Below the pieces are notes generated by a model. It saw only the letters and a program-made list of their open reading frames with translations. It had not been told where the DNA came from and did not search any database. Shown here in pieces: positions 5,985-14,001 of a stretch of DNA of 18,210 bases (positions are counted from its first letter, which is position 1; each line of letters opens with the position of its first letter). Location: contig JAEYRF010000123.1 of NCBI GenBank assembly GCA_023409615.1, forward strand, positions 1 to 18,210, given 5' to 3'. The position numbers and the translations under genes were made by a program. The stretch comes from Bacillota bacterium (GTDB taxonomy: Bacteria > Bacillota > Clostridia > Acetivibrionales > DTU013).

Positions 5985-6520
5985 AAATTGATGTATTTTA
6001 TTCGATTTCATTATATGCAGTACCTGTACTCTTCCTACTGATATTGGGTGCAGGACTTATAAAAGATGTGAAGGTGTATGATGCTTTTACAGAAGGGGCC
6101 TCAGAAGGGATATCAACAGTAATAAAGATTTTGCCCACACTCATAGGTCTGCTGACAGCTGTTGGTGTATTTAGAGCCTCAGGTGCATTAGATTTCCTTA
6201 TATATTTGCTAACGCCGATAGCCTCGCTGCTTGGAATTCCGGCTGAAGCAATGCCGCTTGTACTGCTGCGGCCGGTTTCAGGCAGTGCCTCGCTGGCACT
6301 TGTGTCGGATCTTATCAATCTGTATGGGCCGGATTCATATATAGGAAGAGTAGTCTCAACTATGATGGGTTCTACTGAGACAATTTTCTATACTCTTGCA
6401 GTATATTATGGATCTGTAGGAATTAAAAACATCAGATATACTCTGATAGCAGCACTGATTGCTGATGCCGCAGGTGTGGCAGCCTCAGTATGGATATGTA
6501 CACTGGTTTTCGGTAGATAG
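5981..6520 (+). CDS. spmB: Spore maturation protein SpmB
   Basis: A 179-residue membrane protein (178 in B. subtilis), also of the Gate-domain superfamily. It begins with a hydrophobic helix (residues 7-25) and contains further hydrophobic segments near 45-60, 70-90 and 155-178. Conserved features are the ILPTLIGLLTAVGVFRASGALD stretch (about 50-71), PLVLLRPVSGSASLALVSDL (about 92-111) and MMGSTETIFYTLAVYYGSVG (about 128-147). It acts with SpmA in spore-core dehydration. It starts inside the spmA stop codon. No dacB follows, unlike B. subtilis; the next feature is a REP-like element and a convergent gene. Expression is expected only during sporulation, but I could not place its promoter. Confidence 0.94.
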   Translation: MKIDVFYSISLYAVPVLFLLILGAGLIKDVKVYDAFTEGASEGISTVIKILPTLIGLLTAVGVFRASGALDFLIYLLTPIASLLGIPAEAMPLVLLRPVSGSASLALVSDLINLYGPDSYIGRVVSTMMGSTETIFYTLAVYYGSVGIKNIRYTLIAALIADAAGVAASVWICTLVFGR

Positions 6521-6527
6521 AAGCAAG

Positions 6528-6653
6528 GGGGACAGTTCTCACACCTGCTTCCATATTTGAGCTTCAAAAAGATAAACAGCCTGCACTATTTCTTCACACG
6601 CTGCATATTTGTGGCTATGCAGCCCGAGGGTTGTTAATGTAAGAACTGTCCCC
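6528..6653. repeat. REP-like element with 12-bp inverted ends and internal hairpin
   Basis: GGGGACAGTTCT (6528-6539) and AGAACTGTCCCC (6642-6653) are perfect 12-bp inverted ends of a 126-bp element. Inside it GCTGCATA (6600-6607) and TATGCAGC (6616-6623) form an 8-bp hairpin. It occupies the gap between the convergent spmB and the YtpB-like gene and has no coding capacity. Paired GGGGACAGTTCT ends are, from memory, common in intergenic REP-type repeats of clostridia and other bacteria linked to REP-associated tyrosine transposases. No transposase is present here and no T-runs suggest a terminator. Confidence 0.7.
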
Positions 6654-6669
6654 TATGTTAAATCACCTG

Positions 6670-7749
6670 CTATATCCGGTTGAACAGGTGCATCAGGTTG
6701 CAGGGGATTGTGTAAGCGGGAGAGGAACTTTTCTTCAGGATATTGGCAGCGGTAAGCCTGAACATGTTGAAATTGGCTTCCGGCTCGGTCAGGTAGAACC
6801 CGGTTATTGTTTTGATCAGTCTAATATAAAAACTGCTTTCTTTTAGTCTGAGAGATGCTTTTTCTGCATTTTCAGCAAAGAAAAGAATTCTTTCCTCACA
6901 TTCTCTCAAGTTTTTATAAAATGATGTAAAGTTCAGACTCTCTTTACCGCTATCAGCTCTTATATGGATTGCAGCATCCAGGATTGAGCAAAGTCCGCTC
7001 AACCATGGGAAACACATTTCATCCAAAAGTGCGGCATCTTCATGTGTCATGCCCGGTCTGGAAGCGGCTGCGACCATAGCAGCGATTCCAATAAATGAAT
7101 CGGCGGCAGCGCAGAATTCCCACTCATTGATTTGCGGATAACGTATAAGATAACTGCCGCACCAGTTTCTTAAGTTTTCCCTGCTGACAGGGGATGGATA
7201 ATGACGATAGGATTGCAGGTCAATATATAGCTGCATATATTTTTTAATCTTTGGGGCAGCTTGTTTAAATGAAGGAAGTATGGCCAATTGCAGCCGGCAA
7301 AGATCAGAAAGGCATTTTGGCGGTTTTGCCGTAAGCGGTGTATTTTTTGAGGATTGGAGGATGGCGCATGTACCGCTTCTGGAAGGGTCTGCTGCACAAG
7401 CAAGACAACCATATAAGGCCCGTACGTCAGACTCTTCTATGATATCCTTCTTACTCCTGTAATTCTCAAGCATTTCTTTGAGTGTATGGAGCGAAAGTAT
7501 AAATGAAATCATGCTTTTCAAATCTGTGCCGGGGTACAATGTAAATAGGCAGCAACTAAGCATTTGCATGTCAAAGTGATCCGGAGGGCTTATTTGGATA
7601 TCCGGGACGTCCTGAATAATGTGTTGCGGGATGCACAACTCCTGCTTTGTACGAATAACACCTGCCTGCCTACGTACTTCAGGCAGAACCTTATAATTAT
7701 ATAAATAAAAGCCTGAGATGATATCCGCGTATTGTTCCAAAATGTCCAT
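6670..7749 (-). CDS. YtpB/DUF2600 (tetraprenyl-beta-curcumene synthase) family protein with altered aspartate motifs
   Basis: A 359-residue protein with the layout of YtpB/DUF2600, whose B. subtilis member cyclises a C35 prenyl diphosphate to tetraprenyl-beta-curcumene. Matching blocks are KVLPEVRRQ (20-28), LPSFKQAAPKIKKYMQLYIDLQSYRH (158-183), WEFCAAADSFIGIAAMVAAA (210-229), FPWLSGLCSILD (247-258) and LNFTSFYKNLRECEERILFF (272-291). Where the family has a DYLDNLCDR-type metal-binding motif this protein reads EMLENYRSK (92-100), and where it has DYxIDQEED it reads DAAIHIRAD (258-266). Most acidic ligands are therefore lost, and normal prenyl-diphosphate chemistry is doubtful. Eleven or more cysteines are scattered along it. 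ATG 7749 (or GTG 7752) follows GGAAGGGGG. It lies next to spmAB, on the opposite strand. Family assignment rests on recalled alignment blocks. Confidence 0.75.
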   Translation of the reverse strand: MDILEQYADIISGFYLYNYKVLPEVRRQAGVIRTKQELCIPQHIIQDVPDIQISPPDHFDMQMLSCCLFTLYPGTDLKSMISFILSLHTLKEMLENYRSKKDIIEESDVRALYGCLACAADPSRSGTCAILQSSKNTPLTAKPPKCLSDLCRLQLAILPSFKQAAPKIKKYMQLYIDLQSYRHYPSPVSRENLRNWCGSYLIRYPQINEWEFCAAADSFIGIAAMVAAASRPGMTHEDAALLDEMCFPWLSGLCSILDAAIHIRADSGKESLNFTSFYKNLRECEERILFFAENAEKASLRLKESSFYIRLIKTITGFYLTEPEANFNMFRLTAANILKKSSSPAYTIPCNLMHLFNRI

Positions 7750-7841
7750 CACCCCCTTCCATTATGTTTATTCAATTCGTTGTGGAATTATGAAGCGGTT
7801 ATTACTAGCAGGTTGCGCGCCCGGCATACGCCAAATTCTGC

Positions 7842-7870
7842 TTGAAAAAGTCATGCTATAAGGGTATATT
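7842..7870 (+). promoter_or_regulatory. Sigma-A promoter of metG
   Basis: TTGAAA (7842-7847, 5/6), 17 bases, TATATT (7865-7870, 5/6). Transcription would start near 7877, giving a leader of about 35 bases; that is too short for a T-box or SAM riboswitch, and none is seen. Confidence 0.75.
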
Positions 7871-7911
7871 AGTAAGAGACCATAGGTTATAGTATCAGAT
7901 GGAGGCAAAAA

Positions 7912-9879
7912 ATGGAGAAGAAAACCTTTTATATCACGACACCGATTTATTATCCAAGCGGTAAGCTGCACATAGGACATTCGTATACAACGGTGGCAGC
8001 AGATGCCATTTCTAGATACAAGAGACTCAAGGGATATGATGTCATGTTTCTGACGGGTACAGATGAACATGGTCAGAAGATACAGAGAAAAGCTGAGGCA
8101 AAAGGAGTAACACCCAAGCAATATGTGGATGAGATTGTCTCAGGCATCAGGGATTTGTGGAAGATGATGAAGATCACCAACGACAGATTTATTCGTACTA
8201 CAGATAAAGAGCACGAATCGGCTGTTCAGAAAATATTCAAAAAGCTTTATGATAACGGAGATATTTACAAGAGTGAATATAAAGGCTGGTATTGTACGCC
8301 ATGTGAATCCTTCTGGACTGAAACTCAGTTGGTCGGCGGAAAGTGCCCGGACTGCGGCAGGGAAGTGGAAATTACCAGCGAGGAAAGCTACTTTTTCAAA
8401 CTTTCAAAATATCAGGACAGACTTATTAAGCACATTGAAGAAAATCCCGAGTTTATTCAACCTATATCCAGACAAAATGAAATGCTGAATAATTTCCTCA
8501 GGCCGGGGCTGGAGGATCTGTGTGTTTCAAGAACAACTTTCAACTGGGGTATCCCGGTAACCTTTGATGAAAAGCATGTAGTATATGTTTGGATAGATGC
8601 GCTGTCCAACTATATCACGGCACTGGGCTATCTGTCAGATGACGACAAGACCTACAAAAAGTACTGGCCTGCGGATGTACATCTGGTCGGGAAAGAAATC
8701 GTCAGATTCCATACGATCATTTGGCCCGCAATGCTAATGGCATTGGGCGAACCGCTGCCAAAGCGGATATATGGGCACGGCTGGCTGCTGCTGGAGGGCG
8801 GCAAGATGTCAAAGTCAAAGGGCAATGTAGTCGACCCTGTAATATTGATTAACAAATATGGCTTGGATGCAGTCAGATATTTTCTGCTCAGAGAGGTCCC
8901 GTTCGGCTCGGATGGAGTTTTTTCCAATGAAGCACTGATCCAGAGAATAAATTCGGATCTGGCAAACGATCTGGGGAATCTGGTTAGCAGAACAGTAGCT
9001 ATGATTGATAAATACTTCGCTGGGGTATTGCCGGAGAACCGTACCGAGGGCGAGTTTGACGACGAGCTGAAAGCAATGTACAAAGAGCTGCCGAAGAAAG
9101 TTGAAGAACTGATGGATAAACTCCAGTTCAGTACTGCACTGGTAGAGATATGGAAGGCAATTTCAAGAACAAATAAATATATTGATGAGACGATGCCATG
9201 GGTGCTGGCTAAATCAGATGATAACAAACCGCGTCTTGCCGAAGTCATGTTTAATCTGGCAGAAAGCCTGCGCATTGTGTCCATCCTGATCCAGCCCTTC
9301 ATGCCCGAAACGCCTGAAAAGATCTGGCATCAGCTGGGCATTACCGGCACAGATGTTCTTGAGTGGGATAGCGCTAAGCAATGGGGATGTTATCCGGCAG
9401 GTGTAACTGTGAATAAGGGGGAAGTGATTTTCCCAAGAATCGACATAAAGAAGGAATTGGAAGAACTGGAGAGCCTCAATCCGGCCGTGCAGGAAAGTGC
9501 CTCAGTGACTGCCAGAAAGGCGGTTGCAGAGAAGGAAGCAGCGGATAAGAAACCTGAAATAATCACCATAGATGACTTTGCCAAGCTTGACCTTCGCGTA
9601 GTCAAGGTATTGGAGGCTGAGAAGGTGGAGGGCTCCGAAAAATTGTTGAGGCTGAAGGTGGAAATGGGTGAGGAAACAAGGCAGGTTGTATCGGGAATAG
9701 CAAAACATTATACCCCTGAGAGCCTTGTCGGAAAATCTGTGATTCTGGTTGCAAATCTGAAACCCGTCAAGCTTAAGGGGATCGAATCTCAGGGCATGAT
9801 CCTGGCAGCTGCAAATGATACTGCATTATTGCTGGCTACTTTAGACGGCCCTGTGGAAAGTGGAGTGAAAGTAAGATAA
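7912..9879 (+). CDS. metG: Methionyl-tRNA synthetase with C-terminal tRNA-binding domain
   Basis: A 655-residue class I aminoacyl-tRNA synthetase that charges tRNA(Met) and initiator tRNA. The HIGH motif is at residues 20-23 and KMSKS at about 298-302. A zinc knuckle with Cys128, Cys131, Cys145 and Cys148 (CTPC...CPDC) lies in the connective-peptide region. The WIDALSNYITALGY and GHGWLLLEGGKMSKSKGNVVDP segments are typical. After the helical anticodon-binding domain there is a charged linker rich in Ala, Glu and Lys (about 515-545). Then comes an EMAP-II/Trbp111-like tRNA-binding and dimerisation domain (about 553-655, DDFAKLDLRVVKVLEAEKVEGSEKLL). GGAGG at 7901-7905 precedes the ATG by six bases. 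It has its own promoter and tatD follows, as in other Firmicutes. Confidence 0.97.
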   Translation: MEKKTFYITTPIYYPSGKLHIGHSYTTVAADAISRYKRLKGYDVMFLTGTDEHGQKIQRKAEAKGVTPKQYVDEIVSGIRDLWKMMKITNDRFIRTTDKEHESAVQKIFKKLYDNGDIYKSEYKGWYCTPCESFWTETQLVGGKCPDCGREVEITSEESYFFKLSKYQDRLIKHIEENPEFIQPISRQNEMLNNFLRPGLEDLCVSRTTFNWGIPVTFDEKHVVYVWIDALSNYITALGYLSDDDKTYKKYWPADVHLVGKEIVRFHTIIWPAMLMALGEPLPKRIYGHGWLLLEGGKMSKSKGNVVDPVILINKYGLDAVRYFLLREVPFGSDGVFSNEALIQRINSDLANDLGNLVSRTVAMIDKYFAGVLPENRTEGEFDDELKAMYKELPKKVEELMDKLQFSTALVEIWKAISRTNKYIDETMPWVLAKSDDNKPRLAEVMFNLAESLRIVSILIQPFMPETPEKIWHQLGITGTDVLEWDSAKQWGCYPAGVTVNKGEVIFPRIDIKKELEELESLNPAVQESASVTARKAVAEKEAADKKPEIITIDDFAKLDLRVVKVLEAEKVEGSEKLLRLKVEMGEETRQVVSGIAKHYTPESLVGKSVILVANLKPVKLKGIESQGMILAAANDTALLLATLDGPVESGVKVR

Positions 9880-9908
9880 TTGCAGACTTCGACAGAATCA
9901 TATATAAT
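9880..9908 (+). promoter_or_regulatory. Sigma-A promoter of tatD
   Basis: TTGCAG (9880-9885, 4/6) and a perfect TATAAT (9903-9908) are separated by 17 bases. The site starts directly after the metG stop, so tatD can be transcribed independently of metG; the predicted start is near 9915. Confidence 0.7.
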
Positions 9909-9946
9909 AGACACAATAACAGGCTACTTTTTACGTGAGGTGGATA

Positions 9947-10714
9947 ATGCTTTTTGATACACATGCTCATTTTAATGATACTCAGTTTAATGATGATCGT
10001 GATGCAGCAATTGAGAGGGCAAAGCAAAATGGAGTCGGCTACATTCTCACAGTGTCTACAAATGTAGCGTCCTCTGTTGAAAATGTTTCATTGAGTCAAA
10101 ATTATGATATATTTTATGCGGCAGTTGGCGTGCATCCACACGATGTTATCAATCTTAATAATAGTACAATATCGGCTCTGACCGATTTCGCTTCCTACCC
10201 GAAGGTGGTAGCAATAGGTGAGATCGGGCTGGATTATTTTTATGACAACTCTCCGCGCGAGGCTCAGAAAATTTGGTTTTCCAAACAGATATCTCTGGCT
10301 CGCTATACTAAATTGCCCATCATTGTGCATGATAGAGATGCACATGAGGATGTATTAAATATTTTGAAAAGCGAAAAAGCTAGTGAAGTCGGAGGCGTTT
10401 TTCACTGCTATTCAGGCAGTGTAGATATGGCCCGGGAATTATTGAATATGGGATTTATGATCTCAATTGCGGGGCCTGTTACATTTAAAAATGCTAAAAA
10501 ATTGATTGATGTAGCCAAGTATGTTCCTGACGACATGCTTCTGATCGAAACGGACAGTCCATATCTTGCACCTGAACCTTACAGAGGTAAGAGAAATGAA
10601 TCGGCTTATGTGAAGATGACTGCAGAGAAAATTGCGAAAATCAAGGGAAAGTCCTTTGATTATATAGCAAAAAATACAACTTCCAATGCGAAGAGGCTCT
10701 TCCGCATCCAATAA
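9947..10714 (+). CDS. tatD: TatD-family metal-dependent hydrolase/DNase
   Basis: A 255-residue TIM-barrel metalloenzyme (YabD in Bacillus). All expected metal ligands are visible: His6 and His8 in FDTHAHF, Glu92 in GEIGLDY, His128 in IVHDRDAHEDV, His153 in GGVFHCYSGS and Asp203 in ETDSPYLAPEP. TatD proteins are cytoplasmic magnesium-dependent nucleases (3'-5' exonuclease activity in E. coli) linked to DNA repair; the role of the Firmicutes protein is less certain. I chose ATG 9947, which gives the typical MLFDTHAH start and follows GAGGTGG (9937-9943); the in-frame GTG at 9935 would put the ribosome binding site inside the gene. The next gene starts 23 bases after the stop, without a terminator. 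Confidence 0.95.
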   Translation: MLFDTHAHFNDTQFNDDRDAAIERAKQNGVGYILTVSTNVASSVENVSLSQNYDIFYAAVGVHPHDVINLNNSTISALTDFASYPKVVAIGEIGLDYFYDNSPREAQKIWFSKQISLARYTKLPIIVHDRDAHEDVLNILKSEKASEVGGVFHCYSGSVDMARELLNMGFMISIAGPVTFKNAKKLIDVAKYVPDDMLLIETDSPYLAPEPYRGKRNESAYVKMTAEKIAKIKGKSFDYIAKNTTSNAKRLFRIQ

Positions 10715-10737
10715 TATGATGGAACCGGTGGTGTGTT

Positions 10738-11439
10738 ATGAAAAAGTTTATCCTTGTGATGGTCTTTGTACTATTAACCGCTCTGTTCATCGCTTTCAAT
10801 TACTTGCTTTGGGATAGAGAAAGCAAAGTAGCGGAACTGAAAAATCTAGAGTACGAGCAGGCAAGCTACAATGCGGACATAAACGCCCGAAAAAGGGAGA
10901 TTGCCGCACTGGAGGATGAAGTAGGCAGACTTCAGGACGAGTACAAAAAGCTCGAAATGGAGAACAGCAGTCTCAATGAAGAGAAGAAGGAACTGAATGC
11001 CGACTGGACCAAGTCAAGGGAGACACTTCAGGAAAGAATCGACTTCATAAATGTATTGAAGCAGTACACAGATGTCAATGCATTATCTGAGCCTGTGGTC
11101 AAGTGGGTTGACGCCGTGAACCAGGGTAATTATGAGGAAGCTTATGCTCTGGAATATGAGTCCGTTGCCGAACAGGACAGGCCGGTTAGCCTTGTTGCCT
11201 ATGCGGAAGGAATAAAAAATACTATAAGCATGATCAATATTACTGATGTTAAGCTGGACAAGCTAAGAGGCTCGGGAACCGGCGATATTTATCTGAATGT
11301 CAAGCTGGATGTTAAACTGGTCGAGGAACCAGCAAAGCAAACACCACGTTTTTCGCAGGGTGAAAACGAAGTAACTATAAGGGTCGACTATTCTTACAGT
11401 AATAAGAAATTTATTATTATAAGCACCAGTAATATGTAA
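10738..11439 (+). CDS. Membrane-anchored coiled-coil protein of unknown function
   Basis: Not recognised beyond its architecture. The 233 residues comprise a short basic N-terminus (MKK), one hydrophobic segment (about 4-23, FILVMVFVLLTALFIAFNYL) that is either a membrane anchor or an uncleaved signal, and a long charged coiled coil (about 28-105, rich in Glu, Lys and Leu heptads). After these comes a globular C-terminal domain (about 110-233). That domain begins VVKWVDAVNQGNYEEAYAL and alternates strands ending in VTIRVDYSYSNKKFIIISTSN, which resembles NTF2-like or lipoprotein-type domains of Gram-positive surface proteins; this is inference. The bulk is predicted to face the outside of the membrane. 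ATG 10738 follows GGTGGTG at 10727-10733, a modest ribosome binding site. It probably shares the tatD transcript. Confidence 0.8.
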   Translation: MKKFILVMVFVLLTALFIAFNYLLWDRESKVAELKNLEYEQASYNADINARKREIAALEDEVGRLQDEYKKLEMENSSLNEEKKELNADWTKSRETLQERIDFINVLKQYTDVNALSEPVVKWVDAVNQGNYEEAYALEYESVAEQDRPVSLVAYAEGIKNTISMINITDVKLDKLRGSGTGDIYLNVKLDVKLVEEPAKQTPRFSQGENEVTIRVDYSYSNKKFIIISTSNM

Positions 11440-11488
11440 ACTCTATTTATTCTTTCCTGCTTAAAATAAGCTTCTGAAGGGAACTAAA

Positions 11489-13897
11489 ATGAAATATACT
11501 GATGGCTGCAATATTGAAGAATTCGTCAAAAGCATGACCTTACAACAAAAAATCGCATTACAGGCGACACTGACTGAAATTACAAGTCAGGCAATGCCCG
11601 AACTTGGAATACCTGAAATGTGTATCGCTGACGGTGCCACAGGTTTCAATTATTTGCAGGCTTTCCTGGATCGTGCCAGCCGTATTAAGCTAAAGGCTCA
11701 GAGGACAGGCGTATACCCGCCTGATTATGATGCGTTGATAGACTCGAACAAGATGATGGACGAAATACTGGCAGATGTAGATAAAAGCTATGCGACAGCA
11801 GAGAAGGGTACTGTAAGGTACGAAATTTCAAAAGGACTTTTTGAAATGAAGCCTGGCGGACAAGATCCGACATGCTTCCCATCCGGTGTGGTGCTTGGTT
11901 CTACTTGGAACCCTGATCTGGTTTATCAGTGCGGCAAGTATGTTGGAATGGAAATGGATGCTTTCGGAGTGGATGTAGTCCTTGGCCCGAATGTGGACAT
12001 CCAGCGCGATCCACTAGGCGGCCGCGCCTATGAGTGCTATTCGGAAGATCCCTATCTTGTCGGACGGATCGGCACCGCGTACATAAAGGGGCTTCAATCC
12101 ACAGGCATTGCGGCCTGTGCTAAGCACTTTGCCGTCAACAATCAGGAAACAGATCGCCACACTATAAACGCTGTGGTGTCTGAACGTGCATTACGCGAAA
12201 TGTATCTCCGAGGCTTTGAAGATGCAGTTAAGGATGGCGGCGTAAAAAGTATTATGATGGCCTATAATAAGGTGAACGGTGTACACTGTGCAGAAAACAC
12301 AAGGTTCATGCAGGATATTATTCGTGGTGAGTGGAGATTTGACGGCTGTATCGTTTCCGACTGGGGTGCCGCCCATAATGAGCCGGTTTCAATCAAGGCC
12401 GGCATCGATCTCATTCTCCCGTCCCGGTGCTGCGATATTGAAAAAGCAATTGCCGATGGTGAACTAAGCGAAGAAGATTTGGATCGCTGTGTCGTCCAGA
12501 TAATTAAGATGTATGCAAGTGTCAACGGCATGACCGGCCGTGATTTAGACAAGTATAACGATGCCGCGACTATGAAAAACGTCTACGATTGTGCGGTTGA
12601 CGGAGCAATTCTACTAAAAAACGAAGGCGTACTTCCGCTTAAAACTGCCACAAAGACTGTTTTCTGGGGTAGACGCACGAAGACGCCCATCGAATGCGGT
12701 GGCGGCAGTACACAGATATTCACGAAAAAAACCAGCAGTATTCTTGAACGTTCAAAAGAGATCAATGGCGTAGAGAACTGCTTCTTTGAAGATTTCAGCA
12801 GGGACGCCGAAGTGCTGGTTTATACTGTGGCGTTCCCGGGTCAGGAAAGCTCGGATCACTCAAACATGCTGATCGAACATGACGACCGTAAAAAGATTAT
12901 CAGGATGCTGAATAAGGCAAAAGAGCACGGCATGAAAACTGTTGTGGTTCTCAACACTGCAGGGCCCGTCGATATGCGCGATTGGGTAGACAACGCTGAC
13001 GCGATACTTTGCGTTTATATACCCGGATGTGAAGGCGGCAAAGCCGCTGCTGACATAATTTACGGCGCTGCGTCACCTGGTGGAAGACTTGCACAGACTT
13101 TCCCTGTTAAGTATGAGGATACGCCTACCTGCATCAACTTCCCTGGCTACAACGGTGTCGTTAATTATGGAGAAGACATATTTACCGGATACCGCTACTA
13201 TGACTTTAAGGGCATCGCCCCGTTGTTTCCCTTCGGTTACGGCCTTACATATACTACATTTGAAATAAGCTCATCCGCAAAACAATTCACCTTCGATGCG
13301 GATAACGGCTATCCCGTCAAGGTCCCGGTTACCGTTAAAAACACCGGCTGCCGCTCCGGTTCAGAAGTAGTACAGCTATATATAAGCCACAAGCGTCCCT
13401 ATGTTCTGAAACCTATCCGGGAATTGCAGGGCTTTGCCAAGGTTTATCTTGAGCCCGGCGAGGAAAAGACAGTAGAAATCATCCTCGACCGTAAATCCTT
13501 CAGGTATTATGACAGTTCTCATGGTGGATGGTGCCTGGAACCCGGAGATTATATACTGTATATCGGACGTTCCAGCCGCGATTTCGCAATCGAATTGCCT
13601 GTGAAGGTGACCGGAACGTCTCCCTACGGTATTGGGGCACATACAATAATAGATGAAATCGCTGAGATCCCCCATGCAGTGAAGTGTATGTGTGAGATTA
13701 TTCCAGACTTTGCAGAACGCCTTCCGGAAATCCTTCAGGATTTCGGCGGAGAACCGCTCAGAGAAGTCTACTACAGCATCATGTCCGATTATTACCTCAA
13801 TCCAATCCATGGTGCGACAGTATTTAACAGTGCCTGCCTGAAAATGAACCCTGGACGTCAGGCGGCTGTTTCACATGATTGGAATTATATACCCTGA
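11489..13897 (+). CDS. Glycoside hydrolase family 3 (beta-glucosidase-like), cytoplasmic
   Basis: An 802-residue GH3 enzyme, likely a beta-glucosidase or beta-xylosidase acting on short oligosaccharides. The N-terminal TIM-barrel domain has FPSGVVLGSTWNPDL (about 130-144), the substrate-binding KHFAVNNQETDRH (about 212-224) and the nucleophile Asp291 in CIVSDWGA. The alpha/beta sandwich domain follows (ILLKNEGVLPL, about 375-385; GGRLAQTFP, about 532-540), then a fibronectin-III-like domain (about 585-705). Two features are unusual: an insertion of about 70 charged residues between DGATGFN (48-54) and FPSG, and an extra helical tail of about 90 residues after the FnIII domain. There is no signal peptide, so it should act inside the cell on imported sugars. 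GAAGGGA lies six bases before ATG 11489. GH43 follows on the same strand 104 bases on. Substrate cannot be fixed from the sequence. Confidence 0.92.
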   Translation: MKYTDGCNIEEFVKSMTLQQKIALQATLTEITSQAMPELGIPEMCIADGATGFNYLQAFLDRASRIKLKAQRTGVYPPDYDALIDSNKMMDEILADVDKSYATAEKGTVRYEISKGLFEMKPGGQDPTCFPSGVVLGSTWNPDLVYQCGKYVGMEMDAFGVDVVLGPNVDIQRDPLGGRAYECYSEDPYLVGRIGTAYIKGLQSTGIAACAKHFAVNNQETDRHTINAVVSERALREMYLRGFEDAVKDGGVKSIMMAYNKVNGVHCAENTRFMQDIIRGEWRFDGCIVSDWGAAHNEPVSIKAGIDLILPSRCCDIEKAIADGELSEEDLDRCVVQIIKMYASVNGMTGRDLDKYNDAATMKNVYDCAVDGAILLKNEGVLPLKTATKTVFWGRRTKTPIECGGGSTQIFTKKTSSILERSKEINGVENCFFEDFSRDAEVLVYTVAFPGQESSDHSNMLIEHDDRKKIIRMLNKAKEHGMKTVVVLNTAGPVDMRDWVDNADAILCVYIPGCEGGKAAADIIYGAASPGGRLAQTFPVKYEDTPTCINFPGYNGVVNYGEDIFTGYRYYDFKGIAPLFPFGYGLTYTTFEISSSAKQFTFDADNGYPVKVPVTVKNTGCRSGSEVVQLYISHKRPYVLKPIRELQGFAKVYLEPGEEKTVEIILDRKSFRYYDSSHGGWCLEPGDYILYIGRSSRDFAIELPVKVTGTSPYGIGAHTIIDEIAEIPHAVKCMCEIIPDFAERLPEILQDFGGEPLREVYYSIMSDYYLNPIHGATVFNSACLKMNPGRQAAVSHDWNYIP

Positions 13898-13962
13898 TAC
13901 CAGTACCGTGAAATTTTATTAATGACATGTCCAAATTTTGCAGCGTATTGTAATAGAGTTAC

Positions 13963-13975
13963 GAAATGACATTTC
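13963..13975 (+). promoter_or_regulatory. 13-bp palindrome upstream of the GH43 gene
   Basis: GAAATG-A-CATTTC is a perfect 6-bp inverted repeat around one base, 26 bases before the GH43 start codon and ahead of its ribosome binding site. It could be an operator or a small hairpin; nothing else supports either reading. Confidence 0.3.
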
Positions 13976-14001
13976 CAGATATATGAAGGGAGCAGGAACT
14001 G

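Noticed and set aside
6655..6846. Plus-strand open frame opposite the YtpB-like gene
   Set aside because: It starts at the edge of the REP-like element, lacks a ribosome binding site and lies antisense to a well-supported gene.
7753..7911. T-box or SAM riboswitch ahead of metG
   Set aside because: The best promoter gives a leader of only about 35 bases and no T-box or riboswitch core sequence is visible.
9935..9946. GTG 9935 as the tatD start
   Set aside because: It would place the GAGGTGG ribosome binding site inside the gene and add MRWI before the typical MLFDTHAH start.
13376..13810. 144-codon minus-strand frame inside the GH3 gene
   Set aside because: It is antisense to the FnIII and tail region of GH3, with no ribosome binding site or family resemblance.
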